Source: Collybia mongolica (lineage: Eukaryota > Basidiomycota > Agaricomycetes > Agaricales > Clitocybaceae). Taken from it: a DNA stretch of 64,000 nucleotides. The position numbers and the translations under genes are program-made. Location: NCBI GenBank assembly GCA_013420905.1, contig JAAXNY010000008.1, positions 744,001 through 808,000 on the forward strand. Direction: 5' to 3'. Below, one piece after another: positions 47,239 to 58,120 of the stretch (positions within the stretch are counted from its first letter, which is position 1; each line of letters opens with the position of its first letter). The notes below the pieces were generated by a model. It was not told where the DNA came from and ran no database searches. It saw only the letters and a program-made list of their open reading frames with translations.

Positions 47239-48708
47239 GTGGAAAGCATGGAACGCATTGGCAAGATGCTGGATGGCAGCGACAAGCTTTGTAAGAAGAA
47301 TTACCCTGTGGGCCAAGTGCCCTTTCAATGCCTCCCGTCAGAGCTTTTGGTGGTCATCTTCGCGCTGTGCGAGGACTCAAGCTCAAATATAGTCGTATTT
47401 CCCCTCGCCCTCGGACAGATTTGCTCCTACTTCCGCAACGTTGTACGCAACTCTCCGAGCTTGTGGACAACAGTTGACCTACATCTTTCTGAACCAGAGA
47501 AGGCGCCACTGATTGCCGCAGGTCTAGAAGAATGGGCCGTGCGGGCTGGCACGCTCCCAATCGACTTGACGATTACCGTCCCAGACACTGTATCGATCCT
47601 CCCAGCTGACGTGCTCTTTCAGGACGTGGTATCGCCTCTGCAAGGGAAGCTAAGAAATCTCCTACTTAACATAGCCAACATCGTTCATCTTTTCGCGCTT
47701 GCCCAGTTGCCCTCATTATTTCCCCTCTTGGAGGCAGTGACGATCAGACTGTTGAAGTCAGAAGAATATTCGTACATCAAAAGACGATTCATAAACTATC
47801 ATGGTGTTTGCGTCGACCTCGAAAGCTGCCCACGCCTGCGTCACTTCTCCCTCATTCATCCCGTGGATTCAGCTGTGGCCGGTGTGATGGCGTCCGGGAT
47901 CGTCGCTTTACCCCACGCCCAGCTGACGACTCTGTCAATATCAGCGAGCTTACGCATCATCCCCCCTCTCCTCCAAAGTTGCACGCAGCTCGTTGACTTC
48001 CGTATCGTCCTGGAGGGTGAAAGTCCCTGGTTGATCCTACCCTCGGGCGAAACGGAATTTGTCCACAAAACCATCCGTCGGCTGGAAGTCGCATGCTGTC
48101 ATCCAGTAATGCGTCCCTTTTTTCTCCAGTTTTCTTTCCCTGCGCTTGAACATCTTAAACTGCGGGATACAGGGTTATTTTCGTGCGGATATAGGACGAA
48201 AACGATGGGGTCCATTTTGACGGTGATCCTTCGGGACGCGCAGTTTCAACTGAAACGCCTAGGCGTCGAGCTCAAGGGGGTTTGTCGCGACCCCCGCCAT
48301 CTTTTCCCGCCTCTAGCCTACACCCCCCATCTAACCCATGTCGAGTTCAAAAACTGCGGATTTCTGAACCACCCCGGTCTCCGGGGGTTCACCGATCTTA
48401 TCTGTGGGACACCCGCTTGGCTCGAGGAGCTAACGAGCATTTCTTTCGACGACCAGGTTGTCTCGGTTGATTATGGCAAGATCCTAGACACAGCGAACCA
48501 GTGTGTTGACAGAGGTATACAACCGCGGCTAACAGACATTCGGGCCTGCTTTCGGATGTTGCGTTCCAACGCACGCGAAACGACTGTCATGGTGGATGAG
48601 CGTGTTCGTGCACTGCGTCGGCGGGGGTTGAAAGTGGAATTTAGTGTGGAGTGTGATATGCCTGAAGTAGAGTCATCCAGTGATGGTTCTGGTACGCCCG
48701 ACGAATAG
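47239..48708 (+). CDS. F-box protein with LRR-like C-terminus
   Basis: A single-exon ORF of 489 residues. The F-box is at about residues 25-75 (FQCLPSELLVVIFALCED then SPSLWTTVDLHL), followed by leucine-rich stretches (LEHLKLRD, HLTHVEFKNCGF) and an acidic C-terminus. Proteins of this layout link substrates to SCF ubiquitin ligases through Skp1. The start is the first Met of the open frame; upstream codons without a Met leave an extra 5' exon possible. Targets are unknown. Confidence 0.85.
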   Translation: MESMERIGKMLDGSDKLCKKNYPVGQVPFQCLPSELLVVIFALCEDSSSNIVVFPLALGQICSYFRNVVRNSPSLWTTVDLHLSEPEKAPLIAAGLEEWAVRAGTLPIDLTITVPDTVSILPADVLFQDVVSPLQGKLRNLLLNIANIVHLFALAQLPSLFPLLEAVTIRLLKSEEYSYIKRRFINYHGVCVDLESCPRLRHFSLIHPVDSAVAGVMASGIVALPHAQLTTLSISASLRIIPPLLQSCTQLVDFRIVLEGESPWLILPSGETEFVHKTIRRLEVACCHPVMRPFFLQFSFPALEHLKLRDTGLFSCGYRTKTMGSILTVILRDAQFQLKRLGVELKGVCRDPRHLFPPLAYTPHLTHVEFKNCGFLNHPGLRGFTDLICGTPAWLEELTSISFDDQVVSVDYGKILDTANQCVDRGIQPRLTDIRACFRMLRSNARETTVMVDERVRALRRRGLKVEFSVECDMPEVESSSDGSGTPDE

Positions 48709-49030
48709 CCAGTCGGGGTACCCGCTGCTGGCCAAAAGAGGGGTTGTCCAGGTATATATCCGCGGATTAATTGTCATAACAACATGAACGCTGTCTCTGG
48801 CACACGGCGTCGGCGACCTTGACACATGGAAAGCATATGGATAAGAGGCGGGAGGTAAGTGTTTCGATATTTGCACGAGTGGTCTTGATTGGCTATGTGC
48901 GGACGGGGGTTGTACATTGCACTCGATCGTTGAACGCGCCAAATCCCATGCAAAAAACCAAGGCAAAATGATTGAGGTTTCTTAAAATTGATATCTGCCC
49001 TCCGGCAAGTTAAGCATTCACCTGGGGTAC

Positions 49031-49300
49031 ATGAATGGCCTGAAACTAGTCCACTTCTTGGCCGACCTCGGTGTTGAGCTTAAGGAGGTTGGCTGTTGTG
49101 ACCCCTGCCATCGTACGGTTGATTCCTATCGAACCAGGGCCTTGTCGTCGGTGTACAAACTCTTAGGAGGCTTTCAGGTCTGCTTAGAATCAGCGTCGCA
49201 TCACATTAGGTTGTACCGTAAGTGGATCAGCGAGCTTCACTGTCGAGAGTTGAATGTGGACAGAGTGGAGCACGATATTTCCAGGAACCGTTCAATGATC
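49031..49300 (+). pseudogene. Decayed fragment of an F-box paralog
   Basis: LADLGVELKEVGCCDPCHR resembles LKRLGVELKGVCRDPRHL of the preceding gene (about 48250-48300), and the end recalls its C-terminus. Most of the gene, including the F-box, is absent. Confidence 0.4.
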
Positions 49301-49683
49301 AATTTAGTGCTCTGCATATCAAGTAATCGGCCACTAGGGCTGCGATACCAGTCAATAGCGGGTCATGTAGTGTTGCATAGATGGGTAGTTCTCTGTCAAC
49401 TACATTGGTGTTGTCCTCACATGGACCAGTGTGAGCGGGGCAAACAGCAAATACTTCGACATTAGCTTGCCAAGGCCCCGATTGACCATGCGTGGATGAG
49501 GAGGGATTGCGTATGATTATTGGACATGATGTGAGTGTAATAAACAATGTAATGCGGTAAGATGAGCAAACAACAAATAATTAACCGTGGACAGACGTGT
49601 AGGGGGCACTATAGCTTTTATATCCACCCAGACCAAGCACCAACACCGCGTACCCTCTGGACAAACGAATGGCCTCGTCGCCT

Positions 49684-50310
49684 CTACTCCTGAATTTTGG
49701 CAAGGATCTCGGCATCCTTGAACAAGAAGTATTCCTAGAGGCGGAAATGAGTTAGACCTTGTTATAAAAAGTGGAGGGACGTTTGTCAAGAAATGGAAAA
49801 AAAAAAGCATTTACCTCCTCGCCTACTTTAATTGAATTTCCTCCCCAACCTGGCAAGAGAACACGATCACCAGCCTTCACTTGTGTTGGTACAACCTGCC
49901 CATCCTTGTTAGGTGCACCAGGGCCCACGGCGATGACGGTGGCTTCTGGTAGGGGGTTGCTGGTGGCGGATGTAGGAAGGAAGATGCCAGTAGCGGTTTT
50001 CTATGTGTAGAGGGGGAGTCAATGGATTTGTTAGAGGTTACGATGATGCAAGACGAATTTACAGTTTCGGGCTTGAAACGTTGAACCAGGACGCGGTCAA
50101 GGAGAGGAACAAGGGACTTGACGGACTTGAAAGTTGCTTGGGCAGCCTGTTTAGTCAAGCTCGTTAGAAATGGTAATTCGTTGAACATATGTTATGTCAA
50201 GGCGGGTGAGGTATTGCAAGCTTTTAGTTGGGACGCGATGTACGAGCCCAAAAGAAGCTCATAGAAGTGAAAAGAGTTAGAACACTAAGGCCTGAAACCT
50301 AACATACCAT
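49684..50310 (-). CDS. HSP10: Mitochondrial 10 kDa chaperonin (GroES/Hsp10)
   Basis: Four exons (50310-50308, 50146-50063, 50000-49815, 49734-49684) encode 107 residues, the family length. The first coding exon is the ATG alone, followed at once by a 161-nt intron (gtatgt..aacag). The product starts MAAQATFKSVKSLVPL, then LLDRVLVQRFKPETKTATGI, the mobile-loop region, AVGPGAPNKDGQ, GDRVLLPGWGG and ends FLFKDAEILAKIQE. It caps the Hsp60 ring in the mitochondrial matrix. The N-terminus is retained in the mature protein in this family. Confidence 0.95.
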
Positions 50311-50575
50311 TTTGTGGAGGGGGCGCGAAAAAAAAAAAGAAGACAGGGAGAGTAGTTGAAAGGCAAGAGAAAAAGTTTGACGAGAAATTCGAATGTTCCC
50401 GAATTCAAAGGACAAATACCCGGTGTCACGTGCCTGTTTCCCGCGGCCATGACGGTTAGCGGCAATAACGAGATGGTCCAAAATTACACCAAATACAGCG
50501 GCGTTTAACATCATTTTCGCAAAAGGACAACCCAGGAGCCATTCAGCTTGCAAGTGCTCGTTTGTGTTTATCAAC
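50311..50575. promoter_or_regulatory. Shared divergent promoter HSP10 / SDS3-like gene
   Basis: Only 265 bp separate the start codons of two divergent genes, so both promoters must lie here or overlap the genes. No TATA motif is evident. Confidence 0.45.
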
Positions 50576-51758
50576 ATGCCACCCCAACCAGGAATGTTCC
50601 CTTTAAACTACCCATCTTCTCACAAAACGCGCCCCAACGACATCTCGGAGATGACCATTACATACCAGCACCATCAACATAGCTCTGTCGCTGGTCCTAG
50701 TTCAAGAATGCAAGGTAAGCCTGCAACGTTTTTACAGAAGATACGGGGTTTGAGTTTTTTTATCCTTCCGTTATCCAGGTGGTTCCATGGACGACGGGAA
50801 GAAGGAGAGAAGAAGGAGAGAGCTCGCTGGGAAACTGGGGAAAGAAATGAGTGATCGTAGAGACGAGTAAGTTTGCACCTTATGAACGCTATCTTTTCTG
50901 TTTTGAATGCACTCTTATAGCGGACGACATTATACTGAGAGCATATCAGCCCTACATAGTATTGCTTTGCAACTTTCAATGCGGCCGGAAACACTACCAC
51001 TGTACAATCTACGACTTTTGCCGTTGACCATTGAGCGGTCAGCTATCCTCGCTCAGCTAGAGAGCGAAGAGAAACACTCTATCGACTGTGCGCAAATTGC
51101 TTATGACGAGGAACGGGAGAGAGTAGAGGAAGAATGGAGAAAAGGGCGAGATAGAGTGCGAGAGCGGCTACTAGAAGGGATTGAAGAAAGACGGCGACGA
51201 GCCCGGGAAGAGAAGGAGGGCGAAGGGACAGTGGGCGGTGAGCTTCTCTTAATTCAACTGATACTCCCAAAATACTTATTGCCGTTGTCAGACGCCACCC
51301 TGGATTCAACATCTAGGCCACACATAACTCGAAAGCTTCGAAACAAATTGGGCACGTCTCCACCGCCAACTCCACTCAATGGTGGCCTTTCCTTGACAAA
51401 CAGCAATGGCCTCATCAGCAGCCTCCCCATCACCACCGGACCCTTTCTAAATCCACACTCACTCGCTGTAGACGAGCTTCCGTCGCCCTTCCCTTTGCCG
51501 TTAACATCAACAACCGCGCCCACTGGTAGTACAGCCGGGGTGGGTGGACCTGGGACGGGTGGTTCTGGCACCGCCGGACGACGACGGCCGAAGGGAAACG
51601 GGTCGCGTTCCGACCAAACCATAGGTGGACTGGGGAAGAGTCTATCAATGTTGTGTGGGAGTAAGGAGAATGAAATCGAGGCTGACCTTGGTGAGATCAG
51701 GCGGGGGAATAAGCGGAGACGGGCGACCGCGGCATCCCTTGCGAAGTCGTCTATGTGA
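50576..51758 (+). CDS. Sds3-like subunit of the Rpd3/Sin3 histone deacetylase complex
   Basis: Exons 50576-50714, 50779-50866, 50921-51237 and 51292-51758 encode 336 residues. The Sds3/BRMS1-type core is a long charged coiled coil (EERERVEEEWRKGRDRVRE, LLEGIEERRRRAREEKEG) followed by TSRPHITRKLRNKLG; the C-terminus is Ser/Thr/Pro/Gly-rich with a basic patch (RRGNKRRR) suited to nuclear import. In yeast and animals Sds3 is needed for integrity and activity of the large Rpd3 corepressor complex. Assignment rests on the coiled-coil plus RPH-TRKLR signature. Confidence 0.82.
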
Positions 51759-52163
51759 GGAGTAATATGGATTTGTGTGTGAGTTCTATTCTCCGACCGG
51801 TCGGTATCGTGCTGACGGACCAGGTTACAGAACTTCTGCTCTTCTCTTATTTTATCGGTATTTTTGTATTATATTCAGGACGCTGTCGATTAGTTGCCGG
51901 TCATACTCTTCGCGTCTTTTCAAAACAATGTAAACAAGCTTTCCCTGCGGCCGTAGAGGCCTCAATGATTGAACGTCAATGACAAAAGATCACCCGGCCC
52001 AGAAAAGTTGCCGATCAGCCGGTCGATCAATGTGCCCCAGTGGTTATCTATTTTTCTCATGGGCTCTTAATCATCGTCACTGATCACAACTGGAGCCAAA
52101 CCATATAAAGCTAAACTCACACAGCATACCTTTTTCACCCTACTCTCTCTATTATCTCCAAAC

Positions 52164-53299
52164 ATGAGTTTCTGCAAAGACTGCGTCTCAGGTAATTATC
52201 CCCACTTCTCTTCCTGCATTGTATTTTCTCTCGCTCATCGATCACTATCACAGGTGTAACTCACGAAGGAACGCCCGAAGGTGAGCGGGGCGGACCGATG
52301 CAGGGATCCTCCTGATCAGTCCGGCGACCAGGAAAATGGGAGCAAATTGGAGGTGTTAATTGCTACGTTGCGACACCCACTGTCGACTATCCCAAGGACA
52401 AAGTCGTGCTCTTCTTGGCCGATATCCTTGGCCCTCAGTTGATCAATGCCCAAGTATGTTTGACACTTTGATCAAGCTTGGTAGACTTTCTCATCACACT
52501 CGATCTTTAGCTCTTAGTAGACGACTTTGCACGGAACGGGTTCAAGGTAAGGTGGTTCTTGGGATCGCTGTGAACCCCCCTTTTCACGTCACGCCCGCTA
52601 GACTATCGCCCCGGACTATTTCAATGGCGATCCCGCACCAGTGACAGCACTCGATCCCGGCGTGAGTCGCCTTCTGCAAGCACAACCACATGGATCGTGC
52701 TCATAAGTCTTTCAGTCAACATGGGACATTTCGAAATGGTTCCCCAATCACGGCCCCGCTCAAACGCGCCCGACTCTGGACAAAGTGATTAACGCCTTGA
52801 AAGAGCAGAAAGTCACCGCATTTGGTGCTACCGGATACTGCTTCGGTGGTAAGCAAATCATTAAACGCTTCTTCGCGTATGTGACCTGCTTTCGTAGGCC
52901 GCTACGTGTTCGATCTCTCTTTCGAAAACGTCATTCAAGTAGCGGTTACCTCTCATCCCTCCCTACTTCAGTTCCCAGCTGATCTTGAGGTAAGGCTTTT
53001 TTATTCTTTGAAATAAGCGTTTACCCAGCAAAAAATTGTTATAGAAATACAAAGCAACGTCAAAGGCGCCTCTGTTGATCAATAATTGCACTGTGGACTC
53101 TCAATTTCCACTCGAGGCTGCAGACCAAGCCGACGCTATTTTGGGCGACGGAAAGTTTGCGCCTGGCTACAAGCGCGAGTATTTCGAGGGCTGTACCCAC
53201 GGCTTTGCGGTTCGTGGGGATCTAAGCGACCCGAAGGTCAAGGCTGGAAAGGAAGGATCATTCAAAGCTTCTGTCGAGTGGTTCTTGGCTAAGCTGTAG
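52164..53299 (+). CDS. Dienelactone hydrolase family protein
   Basis: Eight exons (52164-52191, 52254-52280, 52332-52453, 52511-52546, 52602-52661, 52716-52848, 52898-52989, 53045-53299) encode 250 residues. An alpha/beta hydrolase with the dienelactone-hydrolase Cys-Asp-His triad: Cys133 in GYCFGGRYVF, Asp184 in NCTVDSQFP, His218 in GCTHGFAVRGD. N-terminal features ADILGPQLINAQLLVDDFA and APDYFNGDP are typical of fungal members. The founding enzymes open dienelactones in aromatic degradation; substrates of fungal homologs are mostly unknown. Soluble, no signal peptide. Confidence 0.92.
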
Positions 53300-53839
53300 A
53301 AGGAGGGATTATTGACGTATCCCTAGACGATGTGGGCAGAAGTTTATTTTCTATGTATTTGTGAATATTCCCTGGTATGTTTGGCGGATTTCAAGAGTAG
53401 AATGGCACCGGCTGGTCAAAGCTTTTGACGTGTTTTATTAGATCCTAGTGAGTCTTTGTCCTCGGAAGTCCATAGAACTACTCGACTTGGATGACCCTTG
53501 TCCGGCCGGGTTCACTGATAGTCGGTGGGCGGTCCATGGAACTGTATACCTCAATAAAAATATGACCACCCAAAAATCAGGAGCATTATTTTTGATCGCG
53601 AAGCTCTACAGGATGGGAGACACATTTAGTACCTCAGCATTTCGCTCACCACCTGTTAGAGGCCATGATCCCCGCTGACCCGAAGGAAGTGAGCACTAAT
53701 GGATTCATCACCATGATTGTATTATCATTGCACGAACTACAATCGCAGTAGTTACATGCCACGAATATTACTCAGGACATCCTAGACGACTTCGCTATTT
53801 TGGACTCAATAAGGCATGGCCATGAACAAGGACGTAAAC
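53300..53839. other. Convergent intergenic region
   Basis: 540 bp between the stops of two convergent genes; no coding signal seen. Confidence 0.4.
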
Positions 53840-55728
53840 TCACGACTGTGGCTGCGAGGGTAAGGTAGGGATTCCACAGTCACCGCGGGCCTGAAGATGA
53901 CCACACTGGTGCACGCACAGAGGTGAATCACCTGGCCGGAAAACTGTAAGTACGAAGAAATCCTGACCTTTATACTCTCCAGTTCCCCTGGCATCAATGT
54001 CTTAGATGTAGACTGAGGTGCCCCGAAGGATATCATGGTAAGATCGCCGGTTCGATTCGTTGATTGACGTGAGTTGAGGCTATAGATGGAGTGAGTGCAT
54101 TGTCAATTCCCTTAATAAAATGATAATACGTGGCCAACACAGCATTCGTATATACTGTAACCAATTAATAAGTTACGAAAGGATGCATTTCTTGGGGGCA
54201 CTCACAGTTACTGACCACCTGGTATAGAGCTATGTAGATCATTTTCTTGGGGTATCGCAGCGCCTGAAAATAAAACATTAGAGATTGAAGCTGCTCAGCA
54301 TACTCTGATAAAGCACATACAAATACAACGATGAGTATGTCTAATACACTGTTCTTTCCATCAGCAATGAAAGGATGTGTGACATGGATGCCTCGCTAGC
54401 CTCGTCAAAACGCCGTTACTAACAGCGTGCACGATAAGCCGATTGACGACCGTGTCCGTGCTGGGAGTACATTAAGTGACACATTTAAAAGAAAAGCGCT
54501 TTGTATGACCCACTCACTTTTGCACACCAGACCGATTTTTGTGAAGGCAAAATGAGAGGGAAGCTACAATGGCTAAGTCTGTGGCTGCGGCAAGTGAAAG
54601 TGGGACGCTTAGGAATGGCTATAGAGTTAACGCTCTTTCGGTGAGTCCAGGCCAAAAGAAAGGCACGACACTTACTGTAACTCTGGACGAGTAGTTGAAA
54701 TAATGGATTTGAAAGCTGTATGTATGCGCAACAAGTAATTAGCCACAAATCCAGACCAAAAAGTGCAACCGAACCATTTTATGGTCCAAACTATCCGTTA
54801 AAGAGCAGGATAAGAAGGGTCATGGTCTGATTACACTTTATTACTGTTGAGACGACGCACGGATATGTGTTACTACAGATATTGTTATTCAGGCGACTGT
54901 TGTTTCCGGAAAATGTCTCATGGGCATACCAAAATGAACCAATGCAAGGACAAACTGGGGACGTAACAAGGCATTTGAGCGTCCAGTAAAGTATGATTTG
55001 TAAGTGACTTACTATCAGAGAGGCCAAAAGCGCATTCTTCTTACTGACTGTTTATTCAGATAAGTCAGAGAAAAGCCTTAGATAACGACAAAGAAAAGCA
55101 CCGTAATAAACCCTTCTTGCATAAAAAATGTGCACTGCGAAAACAGCAACACCCTGTGAGCCGGCTCCGTCAGTTACATTGAAGGTTTGTAAACGTCAAT
55201 GATTTTACTGATTGTGCAAATTCAGCCTACAAAGCCTGGTATCACAATTTGAATTTAACCAGATACTATTCTCACCACTCACCGAAATGGACCAGTTGTA
55301 TTTGAGCAAAGAAACAGGGTTGTTGTAAGTGGAGATAATGTAATAATAAATACTGTATGTGTTGAGCACTGTATGGAAAGTCTCGGATGCCCTGTAGTCC
55401 GGGATGAGCGTTGAGCATTTGCAGCGTCATAGAACGAAGGGTTGGGCAACGTACAGCAACATTATTACCTGGGAGAGATGGCTGGTTATTTGTGGGTTTC
55501 ATGGGTTCGTAGAAAATACGGAACGCACAAAGAGCTTGACGAGAAGCTTGTCGGAGCTATGGTTTTGAAAGTAATAATACGTCTGGAGGCATGTAACGCC
55601 GAAGAGCCTAGATAATTACTAGTTTATAGTTTGAAGGTTCGGTGTCACAAAGATCCATACACGGCCGAAACAACGATACCAATGAGAAGCGCTCCGAGGG
55701 TGTTGCTTGGATCCAGCGTTACAGCCAT
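53840..55728 (-). CDS. DUF6534 seven-helix membrane protein, copy D (diverged)
   Basis: Eighteen exons on the minus strand: 55728-55661, 55607-55529, 55468-55455, 55391-55283, 55226-55209, 55153-55102, 55047-55013, 54954-54930, 54872-54861, 54790-54775, 54715-54676, 54618-54518, 54460-54401, 54348-54321, 54263-54206, 54154-54130, 54079-53968, 53890-53840. They give 300 residues with no stop. Exons 2-16 have exactly the lengths seen in copies A and B, although the protein is well diverged. It starts MAVTLDPSNTLGALLIG; later NRLIVHAVSNGVLTS and LYTNAVLATLNSRQS. Intron 13 would use a GC donor (gctagc). No flanking unit sequence is shared, so it is an older paralog. Confidence 0.85.
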
Positions 55729-56660
55729 TTAGGCAAAGCCACGAGTGAGGGAGTGAAAAAATTGGGCAAAAGATGATGATCCTTGTTCTCCTTTATAACG
55801 ATCCGTTTTAATACTATATGATGAGTTATTGGCTATTTTTAGATAGAAGATAGAGCCTGAGACAAATGTGCCTTGGGAGGCTCTTGTTGATCCACTCCAA
55901 GGACGAAGTCAGACTGGGACCAAGACAGAGGTAGTATGAGATTTATGTAAGCAACTTGCCATGATCAAGAGCGCAATTAATATGGGACCGTGGCCTTCCC
56001 GGAAGGCAAGGCGGTGGAATGCAGTTCACAATCAATGGGGCGTTGTTTTCATTAAAAAATCACCGCAAGAACAGTTGATGATCATGCACCCCATCAGAAG
56101 ATATGTTAGATTCATCAGAAGAGATCAGAACGAGAGTTTTCACTAAAATATAGTCAAGGAGCACTCGAAAACAAAGCCAAGGGCTCCTCTATCGCATCGG
56201 GTACTATTTGCTTACTCACCGTTACTCACGTGCTCAAACAGCAAATCCACTCTATGCTTTTGTTTCTGGTAAAAGGGCGCATCACCCCCAGAACCTGCCT
56301 TATGAAGGCCGTTGGCACGGCAGGCCTGACTTCAAACGGCGACACCCACTAGCCCTTTAAAAATATAGAATTTCAACCACAACTTTATGATACATATATT
56401 GACCCACATAATCCAAGTGGGTTGTTGCGGTGGCGACCCGTCGTACTCGTGATAAGCTTAGGTAAGAATGTAGAATATTTCTCGAAAACCATGAAGGCGT
56501 CCAGAGGTGAGATAAGTCGAACACATCACCTAAAAAAGGAAATCTGTCAATTGAAGGAAATCACGGCAAATGACTGCAACGTAGGAGCTGGGTAGACTCG
56601 TAACCACTCTTCGTACCTGATTATCCATGTAGGGCCAAACATTTCTCATTGATGAGGGGG
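55729..56660. other. Upstream region of copy D, no gene recognised
   Basis: About 0.9 kb without a believable ORF. Confidence 0.35.
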
Positions 56661-57190
56661 TCACCAGTCTACGGACTGGGGGAAACCAGCAATAGCTGTA
56701 TTGTGATATTTCTCAAGAATTTTCCTTTTGACAGTATCATCATGTACTATGATTAATCCATCTCTAAAGGTAAGACCATCTTTTTGTTCCCATATCACTT
56801 TGTCTTTAGGGTTGACTGGTGCTAAACCTTTGTTCTTGAGTAATTTCACAATCTCATTGCCTTTGGTTGACAGTTCAATTGTTCCTTTAGACTTGAGGTA
56901 GAGGGCCATTACTGGCAGATATGAGTCCTTATGTTTTTTTCTGATTAACTTTTTTTTATACTTCTAGAACCAGCTTGTTGCAATAGAACTAGCTATCCAG
57001 AACTTCTTCAACTTTATATTACTTTTTGTTGTTGATAAGTTTGGTTCTGGAACACTTGTCAGGCATTGTCCTAGAATTAGATTGCAGCTTGACAACATGG
57101 AAGGCCTGATGGATGCACAAGATGAAGATGTAATATGACCACACATTTGAGCTTGCCAAATACTTGTTGCACTTTTGTGAGGGGTCATGT
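56661..57190 (-). pseudogene. Gypsy integrase relic
   Basis: Two pieces on the minus strand: near the upper end, words of an integrase C-terminus/chromodomain linker (FHVVKL; then frames resembling EEYKVEEVLDS), and at 56909-56661 KDGLTFRDGLIIVHDDTVKRK, resembling the region just before the integrase zinc finger. The pieces are scrambled relative to normal order and heavily decayed. Confidence 0.5.
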
Positions 57191-58120
57191 TGCCAAGAAA
57201 CTCAGGCAGGGAGCAGTATGCATAGTATGAAAAGCCATGCAGGAAAGGAATAAGTATAGAGCACTAGAGGCTTGATCACAAGTAGAGAACCCAATCCAAG
57301 TCTATTACAAAAGTGCCCTGTCATGGAGAGGAAGGGGCACCTTATATAGTACATTGTGGCTACATCTCAAATAACAACAGAATCTGATATCAGTAACTCT
57401 ACTAATGCAACAATCCATCTGTGATATGTCAGTCCAGAGTATGCTACTATTTATCAAGGGGTTAAGGCAATGCATATTAGGATAATAGATGTAACAGTGA
57501 GGCTATGCAAGCTGTGCAATAGCAATCCTGATGGCTAGATGTGGACAAACAAGTGATGCCCTTACAATTTCACCCATATCCATGGTGTATGATATCAGCA
57601 ACTCCAAATGAATTATCAATAGAAGTTGGTGTTTATAGGTCCTATTTTTAGATTTAGAAATGTGACTCCTTGTCTCACATACTCAATACCACATCACCAA
57701 GCTACCTGTACTAGACTTAGCTATACTGTTGCTAATACAACTGTTGTGGTCATTCCAGTACTTCATCTGGACACTTCTGGAACTTCTCTCCTCATTTGTC
57801 TTTCTCATTCTAACATCTATACAAATATCCAACAACAAAAAAAAGGTAACCATATATATCTAGACATTCCCTTTAAAAACAAGTCAGCTGGTAAAGTAGG
57901 AACTCAGACTCTCAGAGATGGACTGTATAAAAAAAATTAACAAACTTGAAAATGTAGATCCATATTTGTATATTCCAAATACACAACCAAATCAGTAGCT
58001 TCTCTGGGGACTTTATACTGAGCTATATGAACCACACAGACCACACAGACAAATGCAGATGTCTGCAGACTAGCTCAGACCCTGTTTGGCAGGGAGCCCT
58101 GCTTAATTGGCAGTCTGCAT
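57191..58120. other. No gene recognised
   Basis: AT-rich sequence, probably old repeat, between the gypsy relic and the long inverted repeat. Confidence 0.3.

Noticed and set aside
54001..54060. tRNA-like ggttcgattcg near 54047
   Set aside because: It lies in exon 17 of the minus-strand DUF6534 copy D and no cloverleaf can be formed.
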